The notes under the pieces were generated by a model. That model was given only the letters and a program-made list of their open reading frames with translations. It searched no databases and was not told the origin of the DNA. Shown here in pieces: positions 8,858 to 17,600 of a stretch of 64,000 nucleotides of DNA; position 1 is the stretch's first letter, and each line of letters begins with the position of its first letter. The DNA comes from Gemmatimonadota bacterium (GTDB lineage Bacteria; Gemmatimonadota; Gemmatimonadetes; Gemmatimonadales; Gemmatimonadaceae). The position numbers and the translations under genes are program-made. The stretch spans positions 62,001 to 126,000 of the forward strand of contig JAQBQB010000023.1 of the NCBI GenBank assembly GCA_028287235.1, in the 5' to 3' direction.

Positions 8858-11800
8858 CTACGCGGCCTGGTTCGCGACGGTATTCGCGCCCGTGAGGGCG
8901 GCGCGAAGGACGCCGAGTCGTTCGGAAACTCCGGTAAAACCCAACGCTTCCACTTCCGGGCTGATGCTGTCGATGAGGACCAGCAGCGCTTCGCTCGACC
9001 GCATCAACGACGGTGCGCACTCGGCCACCAGATACGCCGCCACATATGGGTCGTGCTTGCCGGCGATCTCCACCGCTTCATGCAGCAGTCGCAGCGCGTG
9101 CGCGTCGTCGCCGCGTTCGGCGGCCAATCGCACGCGCAATGCGTCCACCATGTCGCGGCCTTGGAACCACCAATCGGGCCGCGGTTCTACGTTCGTGCGA
9201 ATCCAACGCATCGCGTCTTCCGCCACCGAGCGTGCGCCCACCGCGAGCGACGCCAGCGCCTGACCGGCGCGCGCGCCGAGCTCCACGTCCGGCTGGCCGA
9301 TGCGACCGGCCACGGCGACCACTTGATCGTACAGCGCCGACGCCGACGCCCAGTCTTCGCTCTCGCGGGCGAGATGGGCCATGTTGTACAAAGTCGCGAG
9401 GCGATGCGACTCGTTCGCCGACTCGGTGAATCCCTTGAGCGCTTCTTCGAATCGCTCGCTCGCCAGCTCGCGCCGGCCGCGCCGCAGATAGAGCACGCCG
9501 AGGTTGAGCGACGCGAGTCCTGCGAGGTCCACGGCGTGCGCGCTTTTCGCCGCCTCGAGCGCGCGATCGTACGCCGCTTCGGCGGCGGCGACTTCGCCCG
9601 ACCGCTGATGGATGATGCCGATGTTGATGTAACAGCGCGCTTCGCCGCATCGGTCGCCGACGCCGCGAAAGAGCGAGAGGGCGCGGTTGTAGAAATCCGC
9701 CGACTCGCGCGACCGTCGGTCCATCATCGACATGCCCAGACGCGTGAGCGCCTCGGCGAGCAGACGCCCGTCGTCGGCGTTCTCCGCGGCCGACACCGCT
9801 TCGCGCGCGACCGTCTCGGCCTCCTGCCATTCGCCCAGCCGGCCCTGATACATGGAGATCATGTTCAACAGCGCGGCCTCCTCTCCGCGATCGCCGAGCG
9901 CACGCGCCGTCTCGAGCAGCTCGCGGCACGCGAGAATCGTCTCGTTCGCCGGTTGGCCCTGCAGCGCGCGCATGCGCTGGCGCATGCGCTGCAACCCGAG
10001 CACCGAATGGTCCCCGGCCTGGTCGGCCAGACCGGCGAGCGCGCGATCGCAGAGCTCCTCGGTCAGCGCGTACCGGCCTTCGGTCTCTGCGACCTCGGCG
10101 AGCCGATGCAGCGCGCGCGCGCGTTCCGCCGGATCGCCGGCAGCGCGCTCCGCCACCTCGAAGAACCGGCGCGCCTCCGCGTGCGCGTACACCGCGAGCG
10201 ACGCGCTGCCGGCCGCCATGGCGTGATGGTACGCCTTGCGCGGATTGCCGGCGTGATCGTAGTGCATCGCGATCTCGGCCACGCTTTCCGGACAGCGTGT
10301 TTCCATCGCCGACGCCACGCGCTCGTGGATGCGCGCGACGCGGCGCGGATTGATCGACCGGCGCACGGCGTCGACGAGCAAGCCGTGCGTGAAGGAGAAC
10401 TGGCTCCCCGAGGTCGACTCCGACCACGGCTCGATCACGGCGTGCGCGATGCCCTCGTCGAGCGCGTCGAGAATCGCGTCTTCCGTTCCCGCGCCTGCCG
10501 CTACGGCGAGATCGATGTCGAACACGCGGCCGATCACCGCCGCGGTGTTCAGCACCGTGCGCGCCTCGGGAGAGAGCCGGTCGAGCCGGCGGTCCATCAG
10601 GCCGGTGAGCGCCGACGGCAGATCACCTTCGCGTTCGGCGCGCAACGTCCACCGCCCGTTCTCGAAGCGGACCGCGCTGTCTTCGAGCAGCATGCGAATC
10701 AGCTGCGTGGCGAGCAGCGGGTTGCCTTCCGAATAGCGATGCAGGTACGCCAGAAGCTCGCGGCTCGCGTCGCCGCCAACCGCGCTGAGCAGCCACTGCT
10801 GCAGCTCGGCCTCGCTCAGACGCGAAAGTGCGATCTCGTGGAATCGCTCGTCGCGCAGGAGGCGGTTCCGCCGCTCGATGACGTGCCCGCGAATGTCCTC
10901 CGAGCGCAGCGTCAGACAGATGAGCACCCGCTCGTGCTCGAGCTGCCCCAGCACGTGCTCGAGGACGTCCCACGTCGCCGAGTCGGACCACTGCATGTCG
11001 TCGAGGATGATGACGAGCGGCCGCGCGGCCGCGGCCATGCGCAGGAAGCTCAGGATCTCATCGAACAGCGCGTATCGGTTTCCTGATTGGTCGCTCGGTG
11101 GCGCGCCGGTCTGCAGCGCCGGCACGAGTCGCGGCAGCTCGCGCCATTCGTGCGCCGCCACCGATCCAAGTTGGTGGATCGCCGAGATGACTTCAGCCCA
11201 CGGCGCGTACGGCGGCTTTGCGTCGGTCTCGCTGCACCGGCCGGTGACCAGCGAGCCTGCGCGCATGCGTACTTCACTCGCGAGTCGCCGAACGAGCGTC
11301 GACTTGCCCACGCCGGCCTCGCCGAACACGGCGGCCACGTTGGGGCCGGTCTCGATGCTCGCGTCGAGGAGCTTGGTGAGGCGCCGCAGCTCCTCTTCGC
11401 GTCCCACGAACTGTTTGAGGTTGATCTCCGGCTCGTGCGAGCCTTCCTCGACCTCGGCCGACGACACGACGGTGTCGCGCCCGCGGCGCTTCGCTTCGTA
11501 GAGCGCCCGGTCCGCGGCGCCGAACAGGGCGTCGAACTCCTGGTGCTCGGGCCGCGCCAACGCCACGCCGATCGACAGGCTCACGGTGATCGAGCCCGAC
11601 CGCTCGCGGAGCGGCACCGACGTACGACGCACTGTGGCGCGAATGCGCTCGGCGAGCTCGCGGGCCTCTTCGAGCGGCGCGTGCGGAAGCAGCACGATGA
11701 ACTCGTCGCCGGCGTAGCGGCCGACCACCCCGGTCGCCGCGGCGAGCTCGCGCAATGTTCCCGCGACGACGCGCAGCACCGCGTCGCCCTGCAGGTGGCC

Positions 11801-13591
11801 GTGCGTGTCGTTGACGTACTTGAAGTTGTCGACGTCGATGACGATGAGCGATACCGCCGAGAATGACCCGCGCTCGGACAGCACACGGTTCGCGGCGTCG
11901 ACGAACGGCCGCCGGGTGAGCAGGCCGGTGAGATCGTCCGTCGGTCCGGACACGCGCAGCTCGCGCTCGGGCGAGCGGTTCGGCGACGCGGCCTCGAGCG
12001 CCGCGCGCTGCCGGATCGACGGCGTGCGCGTCTTCATCATGTCGTCGAACTGCGCGAACAGCTCGGCGTCGAATTGCTTGCCGACGTCGGCGCGCATGAT
12101 CTCCATCGCCGCGTCGTGGGCGAGCGCGCCCTTGTAGCTCCGCTTCGACGTCAGCGCGTCATAGACGTCGGCGATGCAGAGGATGCGCGCGCTGCGCGGA
12201 ATGGCGTCGCCCGCGAGCTGGTCGGGATAGCCGCGTCCGTCCCACCGCTCGTGGTGCGAGCGCACCATCGGGATGACGTCGCCCGGGAAATCCATGTCGC
12301 CGAGCATTTCCACGCCGGCGAGCGGATGCCGCTTGACGAGATCCCATTCGTCGGGTGCCAGCTTCCCGGGCTTGTTCAACACCTCGGACGGAATGATGAG
12401 CTTTCCGACGTCGTGTACGATCGCGCCGATGCGGAACCAGAACAACTCGCGCGACTCGAGCCCGGCGCGCACTGCCAGCGCGCAGGCGAGATCCGCCACG
12501 CGCTCGCAGTGACCCTGCGTGTAGCGGTCCTTCGATTCGATCGAGCCGCTCCAGTGGCGAACCGCTTCGAGGAAGTGGCGTTCCAGGCGTGCGTTCCGGC
12601 GATCGATGTCGGCGAGGTCGCGTTTGGCGCTCAGCTGCGTGAAGAGCCGGTGGCCGCGGTTGAGATGCATGAGCGCGTCGCGGTGCCGGTTCTGCTTACG
12701 GCACAGCTCCGCGTGCTCGCGCGCCGTTTCCGCCGACAACAGCAGATCGCGCCGCTCCACGGCGATCTGTTGTGCGCGCTGCAGGTGCTCTTCCGCCGAC
12801 GTGAACTCGCCCATCTCGCGCGCCACGGTCCCGAGCTGTTTCTCGATCTCGCCGAGGGCGAGTCGGTCCTGCGTCTGCGCCGAGAGCGACAGCGCGAGCT
12901 GGCAGACCTCGCGCGCCGACGCGAAGTCGCCGCGCGCGATCTCGAGTGCGGCTCGGTTCACTTCGACGAGCACGCGCATTGGGATGTCGCCGATCGCGTC
13001 GGCGATCTGCACGGCCTCCTCGAACGCCTTCGTGGCGTCCTCCCACCGCTCGAGGTCCGTGCACAGCATTCCCATGTTGTTCAGGGCAATGAGCACTTCC
13101 TTCGGCGCGCCAAGCGTGCGGAACTCGGCGAGGCTGGTGCGGTAGTGGCGCAGCGTCTTCTCGTGGTCGCCGCGCACGGCCGAGATCACGCCGAGGTTCT
13201 GCGCCGTCATCGCGGCGAGGCGCGTCTCACCGGCGTCGATGCCGTGTGCCCGGGCTTCGACGTACAATTTTTCCGCTCGGTCCAGCTCGCCCTGTTGATG
13301 GAAAACGATTGCCTGGACGTTTATCGCGTGCCCGATCGCCGCGCTGTCGCCGGCGAGCTGCGCCACGGCGAGAGATACTTCGAGACAGTCGAGAGCTGCA
13401 TCCGCGTTCGCGTCGAGCTGGTACGTACGGCCGATCCATCGAAGCAGCGACGACGCAACTCGCCCGTCTTGCGCGCGGTCGAGCGAATACAACGCGCGCT
13501 CGTACAACGCGCGCGCGTCGTCTCGCCGGCCTTCACGCTCGGCAAGTTGCGCCTGCTGAATCAGCTCATCGACCGAGGGCTTCATCGTCAC
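8858..13591 (-). CDS. Giant TPR / HD-GYP / GGDEF / STAND-ATPase / TPR signalling protein, copy 1
   Basis: A 1577-residue cytosolic protein. Residues 1-340 are TPR repeats. An HD-GYP domain follows (HDVGK at 393, DGRGYP at 451), predicted to hydrolyse c-di-GMP. The GGDEF-type cyclase domain spans about 550-705; its signature is AGDEF at 627 and DNFKYVNDTHGHLQGD is present. An RxxD inhibitory site was not seen at the usual place. An AAA/STAND ATPase starts at about 727 (FVGREEELRRL; Walker A GEAGVGKST at 757; Walker B LVIILDDMQW). The C-terminal 500 residues are TPRs. No DNA-binding or membrane segment is visible. A close paralogue lies upstream on the same strand at 14630-19345. Combining synthesis, breakdown and a switch-type ATPase suggests an integrating c-di-GMP scaffold (inference). 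Confidence 0.92.
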   Translation of the reverse strand: MTMKPSVDELIQQAQLAEREGRRDDARALYERALYSLDRAQDGRVASSLLRWIGRTYQLDANADAALDCLEVSLAVAQLAGDSAAIGHAINVQAIVFHQQGELDRAEKLYVEARAHGIDAGETRLAAMTAQNLGVISAVRGDHEKTLRHYRTSLAEFRTLGAPKEVLIALNNMGMLCTDLERWEDATKAFEEAVQIADAIGDIPMRVLVEVNRAALEIARGDFASAREVCQLALSLSAQTQDRLALGEIEKQLGTVAREMGEFTSAEEHLQRAQQIAVERRDLLLSAETAREHAELCRKQNRHRDALMHLNRGHRLFTQLSAKRDLADIDRRNARLERHFLEAVRHWSGSIESKDRYTQGHCERVADLACALAVRAGLESRELFWFRIGAIVHDVGKLIIPSEVLNKPGKLAPDEWDLVKRHPLAGVEMLGDMDFPGDVIPMVRSHHERWDGRGYPDQLAGDAIPRSARILCIADVYDALTSKRSYKGALAHDAAMEIMRADVGKQFDAELFAQFDDMMKTRTPSIRQRAALEAASPNRSPERELRVSGPTDDLTGLLTRRPFVDAANRVLSERGSFSAVSLIVIDVDNFKYVNDTHGHLQGDAVLRVVAGTLRELAAATGVVGRYAGDEFIVLLPHAPLEEARELAERIRATVRRTSVPLRERSGSITVSLSIGVALARPEHQEFDALFGAADRALYEAKRRGRDTVVSSAEVEEGSHEPEINLKQFVGREEELRRLTKLLDASIETGPNVAAVFGEAGVGKSTLVRRLASEVRMRAGSLVTGRCSETDAKPPYAPWAEVISAIHQLGSVAAHEWRELPRLVPALQTGAPPSDQSGNRYALFDEILSFLRMAAAARPLVIILDDMQWSDSATWDVLEHVLGQLEHERVLICLTLRSEDIRGHVIERRNRLLRDERFHEIALSRLSEAELQQWLLSAVGGDASRELLAYLHRYSEGNPLLATQLIRMLLEDSAVRFENGRWTLRAEREGDLPSALTGLMDRRLDRLSPEARTVLNTAAVIGRVFDIDLAVAAGAGTEDAILDALDEGIAHAVIEPWSESTSGSQFSFTHGLLVDAVRRSINPRRVARIHERVASAMETRCPESVAEIAMHYDHAGNPRKAYHHAMAAGSASLAVYAHAEARRFFEVAERAAGDPAERARALHRLAEVAETEGRYALTEELCDRALAGLADQAGDHSVLGLQRMRQRMRALQGQPANETILACRELLETARALGDRGEEAALLNMISMYQGRLGEWQEAETVAREAVSAAENADDGRLLAEALTRLGMSMMDRRSRESADFYNRALSLFRGVGDRCGEARCYINIGIIHQRSGEVAAAEAAYDRALEAAKSAHAVDLAGLASLNLGVLYLRRGRRELASERFEEALKGFTESANESHRLATLYNMAHLARESEDWASASALYDQVVAVAGRIGQPDVELGARAGQALASLAVGARSVAEDAMRWIRTNVEPRPDWWFQGRDMVDALRVRLAAERGDDAHALRLLHEAVEIAGKHDPYVAAYLVAECAPSLMRSSEALLVLIDSISPEVEALGFTGVSERLGVLRAALTGANTVANQAA

Positions 13592-13629
13592 TCGGATCCA
13601 TGCTGCGGGTGGTCAGCTGAAATGCGCTG

Positions 13630-13673
13630 AGTGGGGAGGGTGCGGATTGCACTCCCCCCACTCCAGTATCGGC
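13630..13673 (-). promoter_or_regulatory. GCCGATACT motif and leader hairpin before giant protein copy 1
   Basis: The minus strand carries TGCCGATACTGGAG at 13665-13673, followed at once by a G-rich hairpin (AGTGGGG...CCCCACT, arms 13656-13662 and 13630-13636). The coding start at 13591 is about 40 bases further on. The same order, motif then G-rich hairpin, is found ahead of copy 2, although the hairpin sequences differ. Confidence 0.4.
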
Positions 13674-13675
13674 AC

Positions 13676-13700
13676 CAAAACACTTCGGCGTGACGCCGAA
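13676..13700 (-). terminator. Probable terminator of lipoprotein A
   Basis: The perfect stem TTCGGCG-TCA-CGCCGAA on the minus strand is followed by GTGTTTTGG, just past the stop of the lipoprotein gene ending at 13710. The T-tract is short, so confidence is moderate. Confidence 0.5.
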
Positions 13701-13709
13701 CTGTGATGA

Positions 13710-14462
13710 CTAATGTCCTGACACCAGGATGTATCCCGAGCCGCGCGCGGTGGTGTTCGACGCGGTCTTGACCGATGCCTCCGCCGGTGCGGCCGGAGCC
13801 TGCGGCGCGAGCTTCACGCCCGTGCCGATCTTGTTGAAGTCACTCGGCGGACTATCATCGCCGGCGCCCACGTTATAGCCGCTGAAGTGCTTGATGCGGC
13901 GCGTCACCTTGCCGGTCACCGGATTGCGCACCGTCAGCAGGCTCGCGTCGGTCTTCGACTCGTCGATACAGGCGGCGTGCTCGTTGCGGCAGTACAGAAT
14001 GTTGTAGAACGGATCGAGCGAGGCGGCGTAGTCGCCGAACGTCAACTGAACCCAACCAGTCGGCAACAGACTCGGCACGAACCGAAGGTTCGGCGTGAAG
14101 TCCACGCGCGGATGTCCCTGCGCGTCCAGCCAGGCCTTCACATGCACCGTCACCGAGCTACGCGAGGCGCTGCATGGCTTGTCCCACTCGCCAGTGCCAT
14201 ACGTCGACTTGGTCGGGTCGCAGACCGAGCCGGCCGGGAACGTCAGCGTGTTGCCTTCACCCAGGTTGTACGACGTGCTGCGCCAGGGATCGATCGTAAT
14301 GCTGAACTGCGTCGTGTCTTCGCTGCTCAGCGACGTGGTAACGCCGCCGCCAGTCGCGGGCGATGCGTCCTGCACCGGACGCGGAGGAGCAACGACATCG
14401 CTACATCCCGCGACTGCCGCCACCAGACCCACCAGTGCCAACTTGCTTACCTTGGTCATCAC
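13710..14462 (-). CDS. Secreted lipoprotein of the triplicated family, copy A
   Basis: A 250-residue lipoprotein (MMTKVSKLALVGLVAAVAGC lipobox) of unknown function. It shares a domain with the products at 19499 and 20996. Shared features are DTTQFSITIDPWRSTSYNLGEGN, TFPAGSVCDP with EWDKPC, DAQGHPRVDFTPNLRFVP, FGDYAASLDPF, ILYC and a closing RNPVTGKVTRRIKHFSGYNVGAGD. Paired cysteines suggest disulphides. The RIKHFSGY ending resembles the stalk of secreted Ig-like/ZU5-type proteins in this lineage, but I do not recognise a named family. It is expressed from a promoter block nearly identical in layout to those of copies B and C. Confidence 0.8.
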   Translation of the reverse strand: MMTKVSKLALVGLVAAVAGCSDVVAPPRPVQDASPATGGGVTTSLSSEDTTQFSITIDPWRSTSYNLGEGNTLTFPAGSVCDPTKSTYGTGEWDKPCSASRSSVTVHVKAWLDAQGHPRVDFTPNLRFVPSLLPTGWVQLTFGDYAASLDPFYNILYCRNEHAACIDESKTDASLLTVRNPVTGKVTRRIKHFSGYNVGAGDDSPPSDFNKIGTGVKLAPQAPAAPAEASVKTASNTTARGSGYILVSGH

Positions 14463-14515
14463 AGCCTCCGTCGGCCGTTGATTGTGAAGCAGGGTGCGTC
14501 GCCACGTTCAGCGAC

Positions 14516-14605
14516 GGGTACACCCTGCGACTCGAATTATCGGCCGGCCGGAGTGGTGATGAATTTTCTCTCGCAAATTGCAACACATCGTTCCACGGTG
14601 GAACG
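14516..14605 (-). promoter_or_regulatory. Triplicated promoter-operator block, copy A
   Basis: On the minus strand, in order: a 17-base dyad CGTTCCACCGTGGAACG (14589-14605), a 25-base gap, a -35-like TTCATC (14558-14563), a 16-base spacer, and the -10-like GATAAT inside GGCCGATAATTCG (14536-14541). GGGTGTACCC (14516-14525) lies just after the expected start site. Identical spacings occur in copies B and C. GGAGG follows about 50 bases later, before the ATG. Confidence 0.75.
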
Positions 14606-14629
14606 TTTTGTATCAGGTCGCGCGTCAGG

Positions 14630-17600
14630 TCACGCCGCCTGGTTCACTCCGACGAGCGCCATCCGCAGCGTTCCGAGCCTGTCGCCGAGGCCCGCGAAGC
14701 CGAGCGCGTTGACGTCGGGCGCCACGCTGTCGATCAGCGCCACCAGCGCGTCGGTCGACCGCATGAGTGACGGCGCGCACTCCGCCACCAGGTACGCGGC
14801 GATGTACGGATCCTGCTCGCGCGAGATCTTGACCGACTCCTGCAACAGGCGCAGGGCATGTCCGTCGTCGCCGCGCTCGGCGGCCAGACGCACCCGCAGC
14901 GCGTCGACCATCTCGCGCCCCTGGAACCACCACTCCGGGCGCGGCTCCACGTTGGCGCGAATCCAGTGCATCGCGTCCTCGGCCACCGCGCGTTGTCCCA
15001 CCGCCAGCGCGGCGAGCGCCTGACCGGCCCGCGCGCCAAGCGCCACGTCCGGCTGGCCGATGCGGCTCGCCACGGCGATCACCTGCTCATACAGCGACGA
15101 CGCCATCGCCCAGTCTTCGGTCTCGCGCGCCAGGTGCGCCATGTTGTACAGCGTCACCAGGCGATGCGCTTCGCTCGCCGATTCGGTGAAGGCCTTCAGG
15201 GCCTCCTCGAACCGCTCTCCCGCCAGCTCCGACTGCCCGCGCCTGAAGTACAACACCCCCAGGTCGAGCGCGGCGAGGCCAGCGAGATCCACCGCGTGCG
15301 CACTCTTCGCCGCCTCGAGCGCGCGATCGTACGCCGCCTCGGCTGCCGCCAGCTCTCCCGACTTCTGGTGGATGATGCCGATGTTGATGTGGCACGCGGC
15401 TTCGCCGCACCGATCGCCGACGCTGCAGAAGAGCGAGAGCGCGCGATGGAAGAACTCCGACGACTCCGCGGGGCGGCGATCCATCAGCGACATACCGAGC
15501 CGCTTCAACGCTTCGGCAAGCAGGCGCTCGTCGCTCGCGTTTTCCGCCGCGCCCACGGCTTCGCGCGCCACCGTCTCCGCTTCCTGCCACTCGCCGAGAC
15601 GGCCCTGGTACATCGAGATCATGTTCAGCAACGCCGCTTCCTCCGCGCTGTCGCCGAGCGATCGCGCGGTGGCGAGCAGCTCGCGGCAGCAGGCGATGGT
15701 CTCGGTGGCCGGCTGGCCCTGGAGTGCGCGCATGCGCTGGCGCATGCGCTGCAACCCGAGCACGGAGTGATTGCCCACTTGGCCTTCGAGACCCGCCAGA
15801 GCGCGGTCGCACAGCTCTTCGGTAAGGGCATAGCGCCCTTCCGTTTCCGCGACGTCGGCGAGGCGGTGCAACGCCAGCGCGCGCTCGGCCGGTCCGCCCG
15901 CGGTGCGCTCCGCAACCTCGAAGAACCGACGCGCCTCCGCGTGCGCGTAGACCGCGAGCGCCGCGCTGCCCGCCGCCGTCGCATGGTGATACGCCTTCTG
16001 TGCGTTGCCGGCGCGATCGAAGTGCACCGCGATCTCGGCGACGCTCTCGGGACAGCGCTCTTCCATCGCCGCGCCGACCTTCTCGTGAATTCGCGCGACG
16101 CGCCGTGGGTTGATCGAGCGACGCACCGCGTCGACGAGCAGCCCGTGCGTGAAGGAGAACTTCGTACCCGCGGCCACCTCCGCCAACGGCTCGATGACCG
16201 CGTGCGCAATCGCTTCGTCGAGGGCGTCGAGAATCTCGTCCTCGCCGCCAGCGCCGGCGGCGATCGCCAGATCGATGTCGAATACGCGTCCGATCACGGC
16301 CGCGGTGTTCAGGATCTTCCGCGCCTCGGGCGACAGCCGGTCGAGCCGGCGGTCCATGAGGCCCGTGAGCGCCGACGGAAGGCCTTCCTCGCGCTCGGCG
16401 CGCAGCGTCCAGCAGCCGTTGTCGAATCGAACCGCGCCGTCCTCGAGCAGCATGCGCACGAGCTGCGTCGCGAGCAGCGGGTTGCCCTCGGAGTAGCGCT
16501 GCAGGTAGTCGACCAGCTCGCGGCTCGCGTCGCCGCCGAAAACGCTCGTCAGCCACTTCGTCAGCTCGCTCTCGCTGAGCCGCGGCAGTGTGATCTCGTG
16601 AAAGCGCTCGTCGCGCAGCAGCCGGTGGCGGCGCTCTTGCACGACACCGCGCGAATCTTCGGCACGTAGCGTCAGGCAGATGAGGACGCGCTCCTGCTCC
16701 AGCTCGTGCATCACGTGCTCGAGCACGTCCGACGAGCCCGTGTCCGACCACTGCATGTCGTCGAGCACCACGACCAACGGACGCGCGGCGGCGGCATCGC
16801 GCAGGAATGCGACGATCTCGTCGAACAACACGTATTTGTTGCTGCCCGGCTCGAGCGGCACGGCGGTGAGCTTGAGCGCCGGCACGAGACGCGGGAGCTC
16901 GCGCCACTCGCGCGGACTCACGACGCCGAGCTCGTGGAGCGCGGCGATCACTTCGGCCCACGGCGCATACGGTGGCTTCGCGTCGGCCTCGCTGCACCGG
17001 CCGGTGACGAGCGACCCGGCACGCATGCGCACTTCCGCCGCAAGTTGACGCAGCAGCGTCGACTTGCCGACGCCGGCTTCACCGACCACGGCCACCACGC
17101 TCGGGCCCGTTTCGATCGTCGAATCGAGCAGCCGCACCAGGCGACGCAGCTCGTCTTCGCGGCCGATGAACTGCTTGAGGTCGATCTCCGGTTCGCGTGA
17201 ACCCTCTTCCACTTCCGCGGCCGACACGACGGCATCGCGCCCGCGACGCTTGGCTTCGTACAGCGCACGGTCGGTGGCGCCGAAGAGACCGTCGAAGTCT
17301 TTGTGCTCCGGCCGCGCCGAAGCGACGCCGATCGACAGCGTGACCGTGATCGAACCCGAGCGCTCGAGGAGCGGTACCGCCGTCTGTCGCACACGCGAGC
17401 GCACACGTTCGGCCAACGCGCGCGCTTCGTCGAGCGGTGCGTGCGGGAGGAGGATCACGAACTCGTCGCCGGCGTATCGGCCAACGACGCCCGTGGCTGC
17501 CGCGATCTCGCGCAGCGTTCCCGCGACCACGCGCAGCACGGCGTCGCCCTGCAAGTGGCCGTGCGTGTCGTTGACGTGCTTGAAGTTGTCGACGTCGATG

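Noticed and set aside
8807-11086. 759-aa plus-strand ORF
   Set aside because: Shadow of the giant minus-strand gene; Arg/His/Ala-rich composition typical of antisense GC-rich frames, no family motifs.
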